A DNA stretch of 64,000 nucleotides from Bacteroidota bacterium (lineage in GTDB: Bacteria; Bacteroidota; Bacteroidia; Chitinophagales; Saprospiraceae), in the NCBI GenBank assembly GCA_029557915.1, contig JAKQHS010000142.1, forward strand, positions 1 through 64,000. Reading direction: 5' to 3'. The notes under the pieces are model-generated. The model was given only the letters and a program-made list of their open reading frames with translations, did no database searches and was not told the origin of the DNA. Each line of letters opens with the position of its first letter. Positions within the stretch are counted from its first letter, which is position 1. Positions 38,796 through 47,259 of the stretch are shown piece after piece. Position numbers and translations under genes: made by a program.

Positions 38796-39242
38796 TTAAC
38801 GAAGCCGGTCCATCGATTTTACGATCTTTTCATCTTTATCGATGAAACGGTAGGCGAGTGCCAGCAAGATCAATCCAAATAAGGGGAGCGCAGCGCCAAC
38901 AGCAGGTTTCAAGCCTGCCTGCAGGGTAGAGGTTGACTGCGACCCGGAGGGGAAAAAGTAAAAGTAACCGGCGATATGACAAGCTATGATCAGTACTATG
39001 GAAAGGATCACCAGGTTTTTCTGCAGCTTCCTGTTCTTGAACAAGAATATCGTGATGAGGGAGGTCAGAATGGCGGCGGCCAGGAGTGCCAGGGAGACCT
39101 GGTATTCGCTCACCAGGAGCCGGCCGTCCTGAAAGACCCCTTCCGGTTCCGGTGACTTGGATAGAACCATAGGCGTGAAGGTCTGCAAAGTCAAAAACAG
39201 GACTGCCAAAAGGAGAAATACGGTCTGAATCCGTTGAATCAT
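38796..39242 (-). CDS. DUF4293 family membrane protein
   Basis: 148 residues from the ATG at 39242; further upstream residues in this frame are unlike the family and lack a supporting signal. Four membrane helices, with the family opening MIQRIQTVFLLLAVLFL. DUF4293 is restricted to Bacteroidota; the function is unknown. It diverges from the OstA-like gene about 95 bp away, and the intervening DNA carries that gene's -7 box. Confidence 0.8.
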   Translation of the reverse strand: MIQRIQTVFLLLAVLFLTLQTFTPMVLSKSPEPEGVFQDGRLLVSEYQVSLALLAAAILTSLITIFLFKNRKLQKNLVILSIVLIIACHIAGYFYFFPSGSQSTSTLQAGLKPAVGAALPLFGLILLALAYRFIDKDEKIVKSMDRLR

Positions 39243-39310
39243 CGGTGATGGATTAATCGCCTGCGAAGATAGAGGGTTTGGCCCGGCGCCGGTAGCAATC
39301 CGCAACTTTT

Positions 39311-39318
39311 TATCTTTG
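39311..39318 (+). promoter_or_regulatory. -7 box of the OstA-like gene
   Basis: TATCTTTG fits TAnnTTTG exactly, 20 bp before the ATG at 39338. No -33 TTTG at the normal distance. Confidence 0.5.
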
Positions 39319-39337
39319 GGCTTCGTTTATTGACTGC

Positions 39338-41161
39338 ATGTACCGGGTACCTTTCTTATTTGTTTTGAATATCCTCCTGTTGTCCGGTATTCCTTCCGAT
39401 GCCTTGGCCCAGGCGGGCGCCGCCGGGGAGCAGCAGATCAAGATCCTGCATTCCGATTATACTTTTCTGGATATCGAACCGGGGCTCGAGACTAAAATCC
39501 TGAAAGGCGACGTCCAGTTGTATCACGACAGCAGTTTTTTGTATTGTGATTCCGCACGCATCGTGGACCTCCTGGTTTATGCCTACGGCAATGTAGTCAT
39601 CCGGCATAACGATACGGTACAGATCTTCGCGGATTCCATTCGCTACAATGGCCTGGACAAGGCCGCGGATCTTTACGGGGAAGTCATTCTGGTGAGCGGC
39701 AGCCAATCCCTGTTTACGCGCAAATTGCATTATGACCTCAATGCTTCGGTGGCTTCCTACCATACGCCTGCTACCCTGAAATCCAAGGAGACTGTACTCA
39801 AAAGTCAGCGAGGTTATTATTTTGTTCAGGAAGACCTGGCCCATTTTGCGGGACAGGTGCAGCTTGTCGATCCGGAAATACAGTTGCGCAGCGATTCCCT
39901 GCAATTCAATACCAAAACGCAGACCGCTTATTTTACCGGGCCTACCCTGATGGAAAGGCAGGACCGGACCATCTATTGTGAAGGCGGCTTTTATGATGTG
40001 GATGACAAACAGGCCCGGTTCACCGGAAATCCCCAGTTTCAGGAAAAGGATAAAAAAGCGAGCTCGGAAGTGATGCTTTATGATGGGTTAAACGGGCAAA
40101 TCACCCTTTTCAACCAGGTGAAATACCTGAGCGAAAAGGAAACCCTGGAAGGGGACAGCCTTTATTACAATGAAAATACACGGATCATGACCCTTTTGGG
40201 CGAAGGAATGATCAGGACGGAGGGCGGTACGGTCCGCTCTTCTAAAAAACTGGTTTATCATGACAGCACCGGCGTATTCATCACCGAAGGGCGGTCGGTT
40301 TTACAGGACAGCAGCAATTATCTGGAAGCCGATCTTATTGAAAGGGAAGCCGGTTCGGAAGATCTGAAGGCAAGAGGTGCGGTGTACTGGACAGATACCC
40401 TGAACCGGGTGGACATCCATTGTGATTCCCTTCATTTCAACAAAAGGGAAAACCGGGTGGTGGCCACGGGCAAAGGCCGACAACCCCTGTTCAAATCCTT
40501 TGACAATCCAGCCGACACCCTCTTCCTCCGGGCGGACACCCTGGTGGCTTATCAGGCGGATACCCTCCGTCCGGACAAATCCATAAAGGCTTACCACCGG
40601 GTGACCGTATTCCGGTCAGATCTCCAGGCCCGGTGCGATTCCCTGAGTTATCACCAGAAGGACTCCGTTTTTACGCTTTACCATGATCCGGTAATCTGGT
40701 CTGACACTTCCCAGTTTTTTGCGGATACCATCCGCCTGCTGCAATCGGGCAACGAGATCAAATCCATATACCTGCTGCAGAATGCCATGATCATCAATTC
40801 ACCCGATCTCCGTTATTTCAATCAGATCAAGGGACGCCGCGTCCGGGCGGATTTTGATTCCAGCGAATTGGCCACGGTGGATGTATTGGGCAATGCGGAA
40901 GCGGTATATTATATCCTGGATGATGACCGGGCCTATATCGGGGTCAACAAGATCATCTGCAGCAATATCCTGGTGAAATTTGGCAATAACCAGGTGGACC
41001 GCATCTATTTTTTCACCGAACCGAACGGGACCATGTATCCCATGCGGAAAGCGGATCACGAAGCCCTCAAACTAAAAGGTTTTAAATGGCTGGATTCGGA
41101 AAGGCCCACGTACACGCAACTGGTTAATCCGGGAGAAGTAAATTTGCAGGATCGTAATTGA
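39338..41161 (+). CDS. OstA-like periplasmic LPS-transport protein
   Basis: 607 residues. A signal peptide (FVLNILLLSGIPSDALAQ) is followed by repeated OstA/LptA-type beta-jellyroll strands: LKGDVQLYHDSSFLYCDSA, DLYGEVILVSG, FAGQVQLVDPEIQLRSDSL and similar, over ~500 residues. The repeats D-S-x-x-x are typical. Single-domain LptA is ~180 residues; this longer form is common in Bacteroidota and probably forms part of the LPS bridge across the periplasm. Its stop is two bases before the BatE-like ATG, so they are co-transcribed. Confidence 0.85.
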   Translation: MYRVPFLFVLNILLLSGIPSDALAQAGAAGEQQIKILHSDYTFLDIEPGLETKILKGDVQLYHDSSFLYCDSARIVDLLVYAYGNVVIRHNDTVQIFADSIRYNGLDKAADLYGEVILVSGSQSLFTRKLHYDLNASVASYHTPATLKSKETVLKSQRGYYFVQEDLAHFAGQVQLVDPEIQLRSDSLQFNTKTQTAYFTGPTLMERQDRTIYCEGGFYDVDDKQARFTGNPQFQEKDKKASSEVMLYDGLNGQITLFNQVKYLSEKETLEGDSLYYNENTRIMTLLGEGMIRTEGGTVRSSKKLVYHDSTGVFITEGRSVLQDSSNYLEADLIEREAGSEDLKARGAVYWTDTLNRVDIHCDSLHFNKRENRVVATGKGRQPLFKSFDNPADTLFLRADTLVAYQADTLRPDKSIKAYHRVTVFRSDLQARCDSLSYHQKDSVFTLYHDPVIWSDTSQFFADTIRLLQSGNEIKSIYLLQNAMIINSPDLRYFNQIKGRRVRADFDSSELATVDVLGNAEAVYYILDDDRAYIGVNKIICSNILVKFGNNQVDRIYFFTEPNGTMYPMRKADHEALKLKGFKWLDSERPTYTQLVNPGEVNLQDRN

Positions 41162-41163
41162 AC

Positions 41164-41907
41164 ATGGTCTCTTTCCGGAATGTCTGTATGCTGCTTTTAT
41201 TGGGTTCCTTATGGGCCACTCAAGGGTTTGCACAGGAAGGGATCCAGGAAGCCCTGCAACAATTTCAGGACGGGCGATACGACCGGGCTGCGACCATTTT
41301 TGAGAAAATGCTCCGGGAAGAAAAGGCATCACCGGATTTATATTTCAACCTGGGCACCTGTTACCTGCAGGATGGCCGCATCGGGGAGGCCCGGCTGGCC
41401 ATGGAGAAAGGATTGCGCCTGGCCCCGGGACATAAAAAATTATTGCACCAGCTGGACCTGGTGAAAAGCAGGATAGACCCGCAAATCGAAGCCTTGCCTT
41501 CCTTTCTGCTTTTGCATTGGTTTGCCGGATTGCGGGACCGATGGCCGTCCTCTCATTGGGGTTACCTGATGCTGGTCCTGATCTGGCTTTTCTCCCTCCT
41601 TATTTTCCTGCGCCGGGCAGGGATTTGGACTGCCCCTGCGGCCCTGAAGTACGGTCTCATCGGCCTTGCGGCCTTTAGCTCCATCCTTTATTTTTCAAGG
41701 AATCATGCCGAGCACCGTCATTATGGTATTCTTCTGGAAGGAAAGCCCCTGAGGATCGCCCCCGAAGCCAACAGCCAGGTATTGCTACCGCTTGGGGCAG
41801 GGAGCAAAACCGAAATCGTGGACAGCCTGGGAGGCTGGTATAAAGTCATCCTGGAAAATAACGACCAGGGTTGGATTGAAAAATCCTCCTTAACGAAAGT
41901 GGAATAA
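41164..41907 (+). CDS. BatE-like TPR/SH3 membrane protein
   Basis: 247 residues from the ATG at 41164 (two bases after the OstA-like stop; a TTG six bases upstream is an alternative). A signal peptide is followed by two TPR repeats (LQQFQDGRYDRAATIFEKML; YFNLGTCYLQDGRIGEARLA), two membrane helices (about 135-160 and 168-185) and a C-terminal SH3-like domain (LRIAPEANSQVLLPL; GWYKVILENNDQGWIEKS). This order matches BatE of Bacteroidota, usually linked to batA-D, which are absent here; the assignment is by architecture. Confidence 0.7.
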   Translation: MVSFRNVCMLLLLGSLWATQGFAQEGIQEALQQFQDGRYDRAATIFEKMLREEKASPDLYFNLGTCYLQDGRIGEARLAMEKGLRLAPGHKKLLHQLDLVKSRIDPQIEALPSFLLLHWFAGLRDRWPSSHWGYLMLVLIWLFSLLIFLRRAGIWTAPAALKYGLIGLAAFSSILYFSRNHAEHRHYGILLEGKPLRIAPEANSQVLLPLGAGSKTEIVDSLGGWYKVILENNDQGWIEKSSLTKVE

Positions 41908-41945
41908 TTCAGGGAAGTAAGATCCTTGAACCGTTCATTCGCCCA

Positions 41946-41976
41946 TACGGGCCGGCTTTTTAAAGGCCCCGTTTGT
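41946..41976 (+). terminator. Weak terminator after BatE-like gene
   Basis: CGGGCC and GGCCCCG can pair across a T/A-rich loop, followed by TTTGTTT. It lies between convergent genes and may serve both. Confidence 0.4.
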
Positions 41977-42240
41977 TTAAGCCTGGGCGGTTTCTACGAT
42001 ATGCACGAAGGTGCGGTCGTTTCTGCCTTTTTTAAACTGGACGGCCCCGTCCGCCAAAGCAAAGAGGGTGAAGTCCTTGCCAACGCCGACCTTGTTGCCC
42101 GGGTGGAAACGGGTGCCCCTTTGACGAACAATGATGTTGCCCGCCTTCACCACCTGTCCGCCGAACCGTTTTACCCCTAAATATTTAGGATTGCTGTCCC
42201 TGCCGTTTAATACTTTGCCTTCGCCTTTCTTATGTGCCAT
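41977..42240 (-). CDS. rpmA: 50S ribosomal protein L27
   Basis: 87 residues. The N-terminus [29 protein letters not shown] is diagnostic of L27, with the loop [18 protein letters not shown] that touches the P-site tRNA. The last three residues of the family (a basic tail) are short. It follows rplU by about 11 bp on the same strand, the conserved rplU-rpmA pair. Confidence 0.98.
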   Translation of the reverse strand: MAHKKGEGKVLNGRDSNPKYLGVKRFGGQVVKAGNIIVRQRGTRFHPGNKVGVGKDFTLFALADGAVQFKKGRNDRTFVHIVETAQA

Positions 42241-42251
42241 GATTCCTGGTT

Positions 42252-42563
42252 TTAAGCGGTGATTGAATCAATTTTAATCTGGGTGAATTGCTGGCGGTGG
42301 CCCCGTTTGACCTTGTAGCCTTTTCTTCTTTTCTTTTTGAAGATGACCACCTTGTCTCCCTGGACATCATCGGCCAATACCGTGGCCCCGACGGTGCCGG
42401 GAAGGGTGGGGGTGCCAATTTCTACAGCGCCGTCGCGGTCAATGAGCAGGATCCGATCAAAAGAGACCGTATCGCCCTGTTTTGCATCCAGCCGGTGGAC
42501 GAAAAGCTTCTGGCCTTCCTTCACTTTCATTTGCTGACCGGCAATAGTTACAATTGCGTACAT
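42252..42563 (-). CDS. rplU: 50S ribosomal protein L21
   Basis: 103 residues from the ATG at 42563 ([20 protein letters not shown]); codons upstream in frame are not of L21 type and overlap the promoter. Typical L21 with a C-terminal [20 protein letters not shown]. It heads rplU-rpmA and has a strong promoter. Confidence 0.97.
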   Translation of the reverse strand: MYAIVTIAGQQMKVKEGQKLFVHRLDAKQGDTVSFDRILLIDRDGAVEIGTPTLPGTVGATVLADDVQGDKVVIFKKKRRKGYKVKRGHRQQFTQIKIDSITA

Positions 42564-42590
42564 ATCTTTTATTTTCTTTTTTTGGAAGCG

Positions 42591-42622
42591 CAAAAATAAG
42601 GTAATCCGGCGAGATTATCAAA
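42591..42622 (-). promoter_or_regulatory. Promoter of rplU-rpmA
   Basis: On the minus strand TTTG (42619-42622), a 20-bp spacer and TATTTTTG (42591-42598) match the -33/-7 consensus exactly. This is the best match in the window; a start near 42585 gives a ~20-nt leader. Confidence 0.75.
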
Positions 42623-42641
42623 TTTTAATCCAAACCGGAAA

Positions 42642-44927
42642 TCACCGGATCAGGGTGGCAAAACCCTTGAGTTCCCTGGCTTCCCCCCGGTCGGTTTTGT
42701 ACCGGACCAGACATACGTATACCCCGCCGGGTTCCACCATGCCCTGGTTGTTTTTTCTCCCGTTCCATCCCAGCAAAGGATCTTCGGTATAAAAGACCAT
42801 TTCACCCCAGCGGTTGAAAATGGACATGCTGAAATCCTGCATGCCGGTCATGGAGCCCGTCCCCAGGAAGAAGTCATTCACTCCATCGTTATTGGGCGTA
42901 AAGGCATTGGGCAGGAAATAACTGATGTTCAGAAGGACATCAAGCTGTTTTTGGGAAGTATCGATGCAGCCATTCTGGTGTTTGGCGATAAGGTTCACGA
43001 CATAGGACCCGGTGTCCTGGTAGAGATGGCTTGGATTTTCCAGTTCGGAACCGTTTTCGTCCCCGAAATTCCAGGAATAGGCCACCGCATCCCTGGAATG
43101 GTTGGTAAACTGAACGCTGGGATTGAGGGTCGTGAGGCTCTTGGGCGAAAAATCGAAGTCACTCACTGGCCCTTCCTGCACCCGGACAAAGGAGTTGAAC
43201 GATTCCCGGGTCACACAACCGCTGGGAGCGCGGATAGACATGGATATCGAATATACCCCGGGGGATTCGTAGGTATGGGTGGCGTGTATCCCGTTTGACC
43301 GGCTGCCATCGCCGAAGTCCCATTCCACCTGGTAGGTAGAATCCAGCGGGATGGACAGGTTTTGAAACCGGATCGTGGCCGGTGCGCAGCCCCTGAATTT
43401 ATCCGGAAGCACATCGAGCAATTGGGGCGCCGGGAAATAAGCGATCTCCCGGCTTGCCGTGGACTTGCATATGCTTCCATCAGTGACCGTAAGGGTGACC
43501 TGGTATTTCCCGGGGACCTGGAAAAGATGCGAACTGTTTTTGTTGCGGCTGGAGGAGCCGTCATCAAAGTCCCAATGCCAGGTCCGGGGAGGGGTGATCC
43601 GGCCGGTGGACTGGTCCATGAATTTAATGGGCAGGCTGGAACATTTGTCATAATCAAATTCGAATTCCGCCTTGATATCTGAAGGGATGATGTTCAAATC
43701 CACAAAGGCCGTATCGCTGCAGATCAGGGCGTTCCGGTTGACGATCATCAGCCCTTTGTATTTGCCCGGGGCAGGGAAGGTGATCGTGGCGTTTTTTTCG
43801 TTGCTGGTGTGAGCCTGGCCTCCTCCCGTCGAACGGAATTCCCAATAATAATTTTTAATGTATTCCTCTCGGAAACTCTGGTTGGTCAATTTGACGGTAT
43901 TGTCGCCGCAATAGTTGATTGAAAAGTTTTTTCCAACACTGGTGTCGGACTGAATCTTGGCATGCACTGCCTGCTCACAGGTGCCTACATTGAACTGGAA
44001 ATCGCGGTGGATCGAGCCGATCAGGACACCCGCCCGGTATTCGTTGACACAGATGCCCACTACATACTGACCGAGGTTGACCGGCTTGCCTTCCAGTTTG
44101 CCGGTCATCGGGTCCAGTTGTAATACTCCGGGACCCATGGGATCCTTGGTGGTGAAGAGGGGCGAGACAAACCGGACGTAGGTAAATGGAGGAGCACAAA
44201 TGGCGGGATTGGGACGTACCGCGCCGCAACCCTGGCCCCCGCCAAACGGGTCCCCGTCTCCAGATCCCCCTCCGGCGAGGGGCGTGCAGAATTCGTAGAC
44301 CAGCGAATCGCCATCCTTATCGGTAGCGCTGTGGTCAAAATCAAGGGGAAAATCGGCACAGATCACGATGGGGGGAAAGGCTTTAAACCTGGGACTGCTG
44401 TTGCAGGCCAGCTGGGCCTGGGGGCTGATCTCCGTGTAAAAAGTGGCTCCGGTATTGTTGGGCGCATTGATGTTGAGGATGGTATTGTTGCGGCAACATC
44501 TCATATAATAGATCACATAGGTGTCGCTGGTCACCGGTAAATCCACTGTAAAACGGTAGGAGGCTTCCTCCACGCAGACATTGGGAGGAATGATCAGGCA
44601 GGGGTTGTTCTCAGGCAATACGCGGCTGATCTGCCCATGGTTTACGGTAAATTGGGTGATATAGGTGTAACGGCTGCCGTTGAAACGGTAAACCCCGAAG
44701 CTGGCATCGGGATCGTAAGGGGAACCGGCAGGATTGCTGCAGTCCCGGTAAATGGTCAGGTTAAAACTGAAATTTTTGGTGTTGCCCCCCCTGCCAGGCC
44801 CATTGCAATCGTAATAAAAGTCACTGCCGATAATATGCCGGGCATAGGCCGTGATCCCGCTAGAGGCGACCAAGGTGAAAAAAATCAGTTTTTTAAATAG
44901 GTTTCTAAAATCCTTCAAGCCAGTCAT
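42642..44927 (-). CDS. PKD-domain surface protein with T9SS type B C-terminus (paralog C)
   Basis: 761 residues from the ATG at 44927. A signal peptide is followed by RHIIGSDFYYDC, the conserved N-terminal region (FNLTIYRDCS, NPCLIIPPNVCVEEASY, CCRNNTILNINAPNNTG, FDHSATDKDGDSLVYEFC), then PKD domains (WDFDDGSSSRN, WDFGDGSRSNGIHATHTY, WNFGDENGSELENPSHLY), and the CHU_C/gliding-motility-associated C-terminus (FLPNAFTPNNDGVNDFFLG to GFATLIR) for type IX secretion. Last of three tandem paralogs and closest to B. Likely an exported adhesin-like or gliding-associated surface protein; ligand unknown. Confidence 0.85.
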   Translation of the reverse strand: MTGLKDFRNLFKKLIFFTLVASSGITAYARHIIGSDFYYDCNGPGRGGNTKNFSFNLTIYRDCSNPAGSPYDPDASFGVYRFNGSRYTYITQFTVNHGQISRVLPENNPCLIIPPNVCVEEASYRFTVDLPVTSDTYVIYYMRCCRNNTILNINAPNNTGATFYTEISPQAQLACNSSPRFKAFPPIVICADFPLDFDHSATDKDGDSLVYEFCTPLAGGGSGDGDPFGGGQGCGAVRPNPAICAPPFTYVRFVSPLFTTKDPMGPGVLQLDPMTGKLEGKPVNLGQYVVGICVNEYRAGVLIGSIHRDFQFNVGTCEQAVHAKIQSDTSVGKNFSINYCGDNTVKLTNQSFREEYIKNYYWEFRSTGGGQAHTSNEKNATITFPAPGKYKGLMIVNRNALICSDTAFVDLNIIPSDIKAEFEFDYDKCSSLPIKFMDQSTGRITPPRTWHWDFDDGSSSRNKNSSHLFQVPGKYQVTLTVTDGSICKSTASREIAYFPAPQLLDVLPDKFRGCAPATIRFQNLSIPLDSTYQVEWDFGDGSRSNGIHATHTYESPGVYSISMSIRAPSGCVTRESFNSFVRVQEGPVSDFDFSPKSLTTLNPSVQFTNHSRDAVAYSWNFGDENGSELENPSHLYQDTGSYVVNLIAKHQNGCIDTSQKQLDVLLNISYFLPNAFTPNNDGVNDFFLGTGSMTGMQDFSMSIFNRWGEMVFYTEDPLLGWNGRKNNQGMVEPGGVYVCLVRYKTDRGEARELKGFATLIR

Positions 44928-44961
44928 GTCAGAGCCCAAATGTTCAAATAAACAGGTTCCT

Positions 44962-47259
44962 TTATCGAATCAAGGTAGCAAATCCGGAGACTTCCCTGGG
45001 GTCGCCCCGGTCGTTCTTATATTTGACGATACAAATGTATACGCCGTTGGGCTCCATGGGGCCTTTATTTTGTTTTCTTCCGTTCCAGCCTTCGGTGGGG
45101 TCTTCCGTAGTAAATATGAGTTCTCCCCAGCGGTTGAAAATGCTCAGATTGAAATCCTGCATGCCCGGTAAACTGCCGGTCCCGAAATAGAGGTCGTTGA
45201 CCCCATCGTTGTTTGGGGTAAACGCATTGGGGAGAAAATAGGTGATGTAGAGACCGACCCGGACCAAACGGACCGCGGAATCCCTGCACCCGTTTTCATG
45301 CCTGACGGAAAGGTTCACCAGGTAATTTCCGGTATCGGAATAGGAATGAATGGGATTTTTTTCAGTACCTCCGGATTCGTCGCCAAAATCCCAGGCATAT
45401 TCCACCGCGTCACGGCTGAGGTTGTTAAACTGCACCGTTGGGTTGAGCAGGTTGGGATCGTCAGGGGAAAACCTGAAATCGGCTTCCGGCCCTTCCTGGA
45501 CCCGGACAAAGCCTGGGAAGGTTTCCTTCGTAACGCAGCCACTCGGGGCTTTCAGGGAAAGGCCGATCGTATAGGTTCCCGGGCGGGTATAGGTATGGCT
45601 GGCATGGATGCCGGTAAACTTGTTGCCGTCCCCGAAATCCCATTCCACCTGGTAGGTTTCATCGACCGGGATGGAAAGGTTCCTGAAGTTGATCGTAGCC
45701 GGAACGCATGCCCTGAATTTATCCGGAAGGATATCCAATAACTGGGGCGCGGGGAAATAATTGAGTGTTTTGACCATTTCGGACCGGCAGAGTTTGCCGT
45801 CCGTGACCTGAAGTTTGATCGCATAATTTCCCGGTTTCTGGAACAGATGGCTTGGGCTGCGGGCAGCAGAGCGGACCCCATCGTCAAAGTTCCATTCATA
45901 TGTTTTGACCGGGGTGATGACTCCGCCGGATCGGTCGGTGAACTTTATGGGCAGGGTGGAACACTTATCGTATTCAAATTCAAAATCGGCTTTAATATCG
46001 GACGGAATGATATTGAGTTCGATGAAAGCGGTATCGTTGCAAATCAGTGCGTTGCGGTTTACGATCATTACTCCGGTATACTGCCCCGGCCGGGTGAATG
46101 CAATGGAAGCATCCTTGTCCAGGCTGGTCAGCCGTTCAGAGGAAGTGGGATTGTTTTTTGGCCGGAATTCCCAATAATAGTCCTTGATAAATTCTTCCGT
46201 ATAACTTTCATTTTTAAACTTAATCAGGTTGTCACCGCAATAGGTGATTTTGAATTTTTTATCAATGAGGCTGGTCGAATCGGCCTTGATTTTGGCATAA
46301 ACGCTTTGTTCGCAGATGGCGACATTAAACTGGAAATCCCGGTGTATGGAGCCAATCAGGACCCCGTTCCGGTATTCTTTCACACAGACCCCCACCACAT
46401 ATTGTCCGAGATTGACGGGCCTTCCGGTCAACCTGCCTGTTTCCGCATTCAGATTGAGCACCCCCGGACCCATGGGAGCCTCATAGGAATATCCGGATAC
46501 GGACCGGAGGGTATTGAAGGGAGGGGGGCAGATCCGGGGATCCGGGGTGGGAGTGGTGCAGCCGCCCAGACCGCCACCCGGAAAACCTCCGCCTCCGAAA
46601 GGACCTCCGCCGCCCGCGCCTCCACCGGCCAGCAGGGGGCAAAATTCATAAACCAGGGAATCCCCTTCGTCATCCCTGGCGCTGTGATCAAAATCGAGCG
46701 GAAAGTCGGCACAGACGACGATGGGCGGGAAGGTATTAAACCGCGGACTGTTGTTGCAGGTCCGCTGAGCGGTCGGGCTGATTTCGATGAAAAAAGTGGC
46801 CCCGGTGGATCCCGGATCGGGAATATTCAGGATGGTCCGGTTTCTGCAGCACTGGATATAAAAAATGACATAAGTTTCGTCAATGGTCGGGAGATCAATT
46901 GAAAATTCGTAATCGGTGGTTTCCACACAGACATTGGGCGGGATGATGATGCAGGGGTTCTGGTCCGGTTTTACGTTTGAAATCGTGCCGTGGGGTACAT
47001 TGAATTGATTGACAAAGGTGTACCCCCTGCTTTCGCTGAATTTATAGATGCCGAAAGCCGCGTTTGGATTGAACAGGATATTGGTGCTGCAATCCCGGTA
47101 CACGTCCAGGTGAAATCCATATCTCTTGGTCCCGGAACTCCGGCCCTCACCCAGGCATACGTAATAAAAATCGCTTCCGATGATGTGCCGGGCCTGTACC
47201 CTGCCGCCCAAAAGCATAAGCAGGGCTGCGAGCGCAAATACCGGGGCAAATTTCCTCAT
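44962..47259 (-). CDS. PKD-domain surface protein with T9SS type B C-terminus (paralog B)
   Basis: 765 residues. Near-identical architecture to paralog C: signal peptide, RHIIGSDFYYVC region with the CCRNRTILNIPDPGSTG motif, three PKD repeats and a T9SS type B C-terminus. It differs by a Gly-rich insertion after LLAGGG (about residues 210-235; several GGG and FGGGGFPGG runs) where the C paralog has a shorter GGGSGDGDPFGGGQG. The ATG overlaps paralog A's TGA by four bases. Strong alignment with C along its whole length points to gene duplication. Confidence 0.85.
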   Translation of the reverse strand: MRKFAPVFALAALLMLLGGRVQARHIIGSDFYYVCLGEGRSSGTKRYGFHLDVYRDCSTNILFNPNAAFGIYKFSESRGYTFVNQFNVPHGTISNVKPDQNPCIIIPPNVCVETTDYEFSIDLPTIDETYVIFYIQCCRNRTILNIPDPGSTGATFFIEISPTAQRTCNNSPRFNTFPPIVVCADFPLDFDHSARDDEGDSLVYEFCPLLAGGGAGGGGPFGGGGFPGGGLGGCTTPTPDPRICPPPFNTLRSVSGYSYEAPMGPGVLNLNAETGRLTGRPVNLGQYVVGVCVKEYRNGVLIGSIHRDFQFNVAICEQSVYAKIKADSTSLIDKKFKITYCGDNLIKFKNESYTEEFIKDYYWEFRPKNNPTSSERLTSLDKDASIAFTRPGQYTGVMIVNRNALICNDTAFIELNIIPSDIKADFEFEYDKCSTLPIKFTDRSGGVITPVKTYEWNFDDGVRSAARSPSHLFQKPGNYAIKLQVTDGKLCRSEMVKTLNYFPAPQLLDILPDKFRACVPATINFRNLSIPVDETYQVEWDFGDGNKFTGIHASHTYTRPGTYTIGLSLKAPSGCVTKETFPGFVRVQEGPEADFRFSPDDPNLLNPTVQFNNLSRDAVEYAWDFGDESGGTEKNPIHSYSDTGNYLVNLSVRHENGCRDSAVRLVRVGLYITYFLPNAFTPNNDGVNDLYFGTGSLPGMQDFNLSIFNRWGELIFTTEDPTEGWNGRKQNKGPMEPNGVYICIVKYKNDRGDPREVSGFATLIR

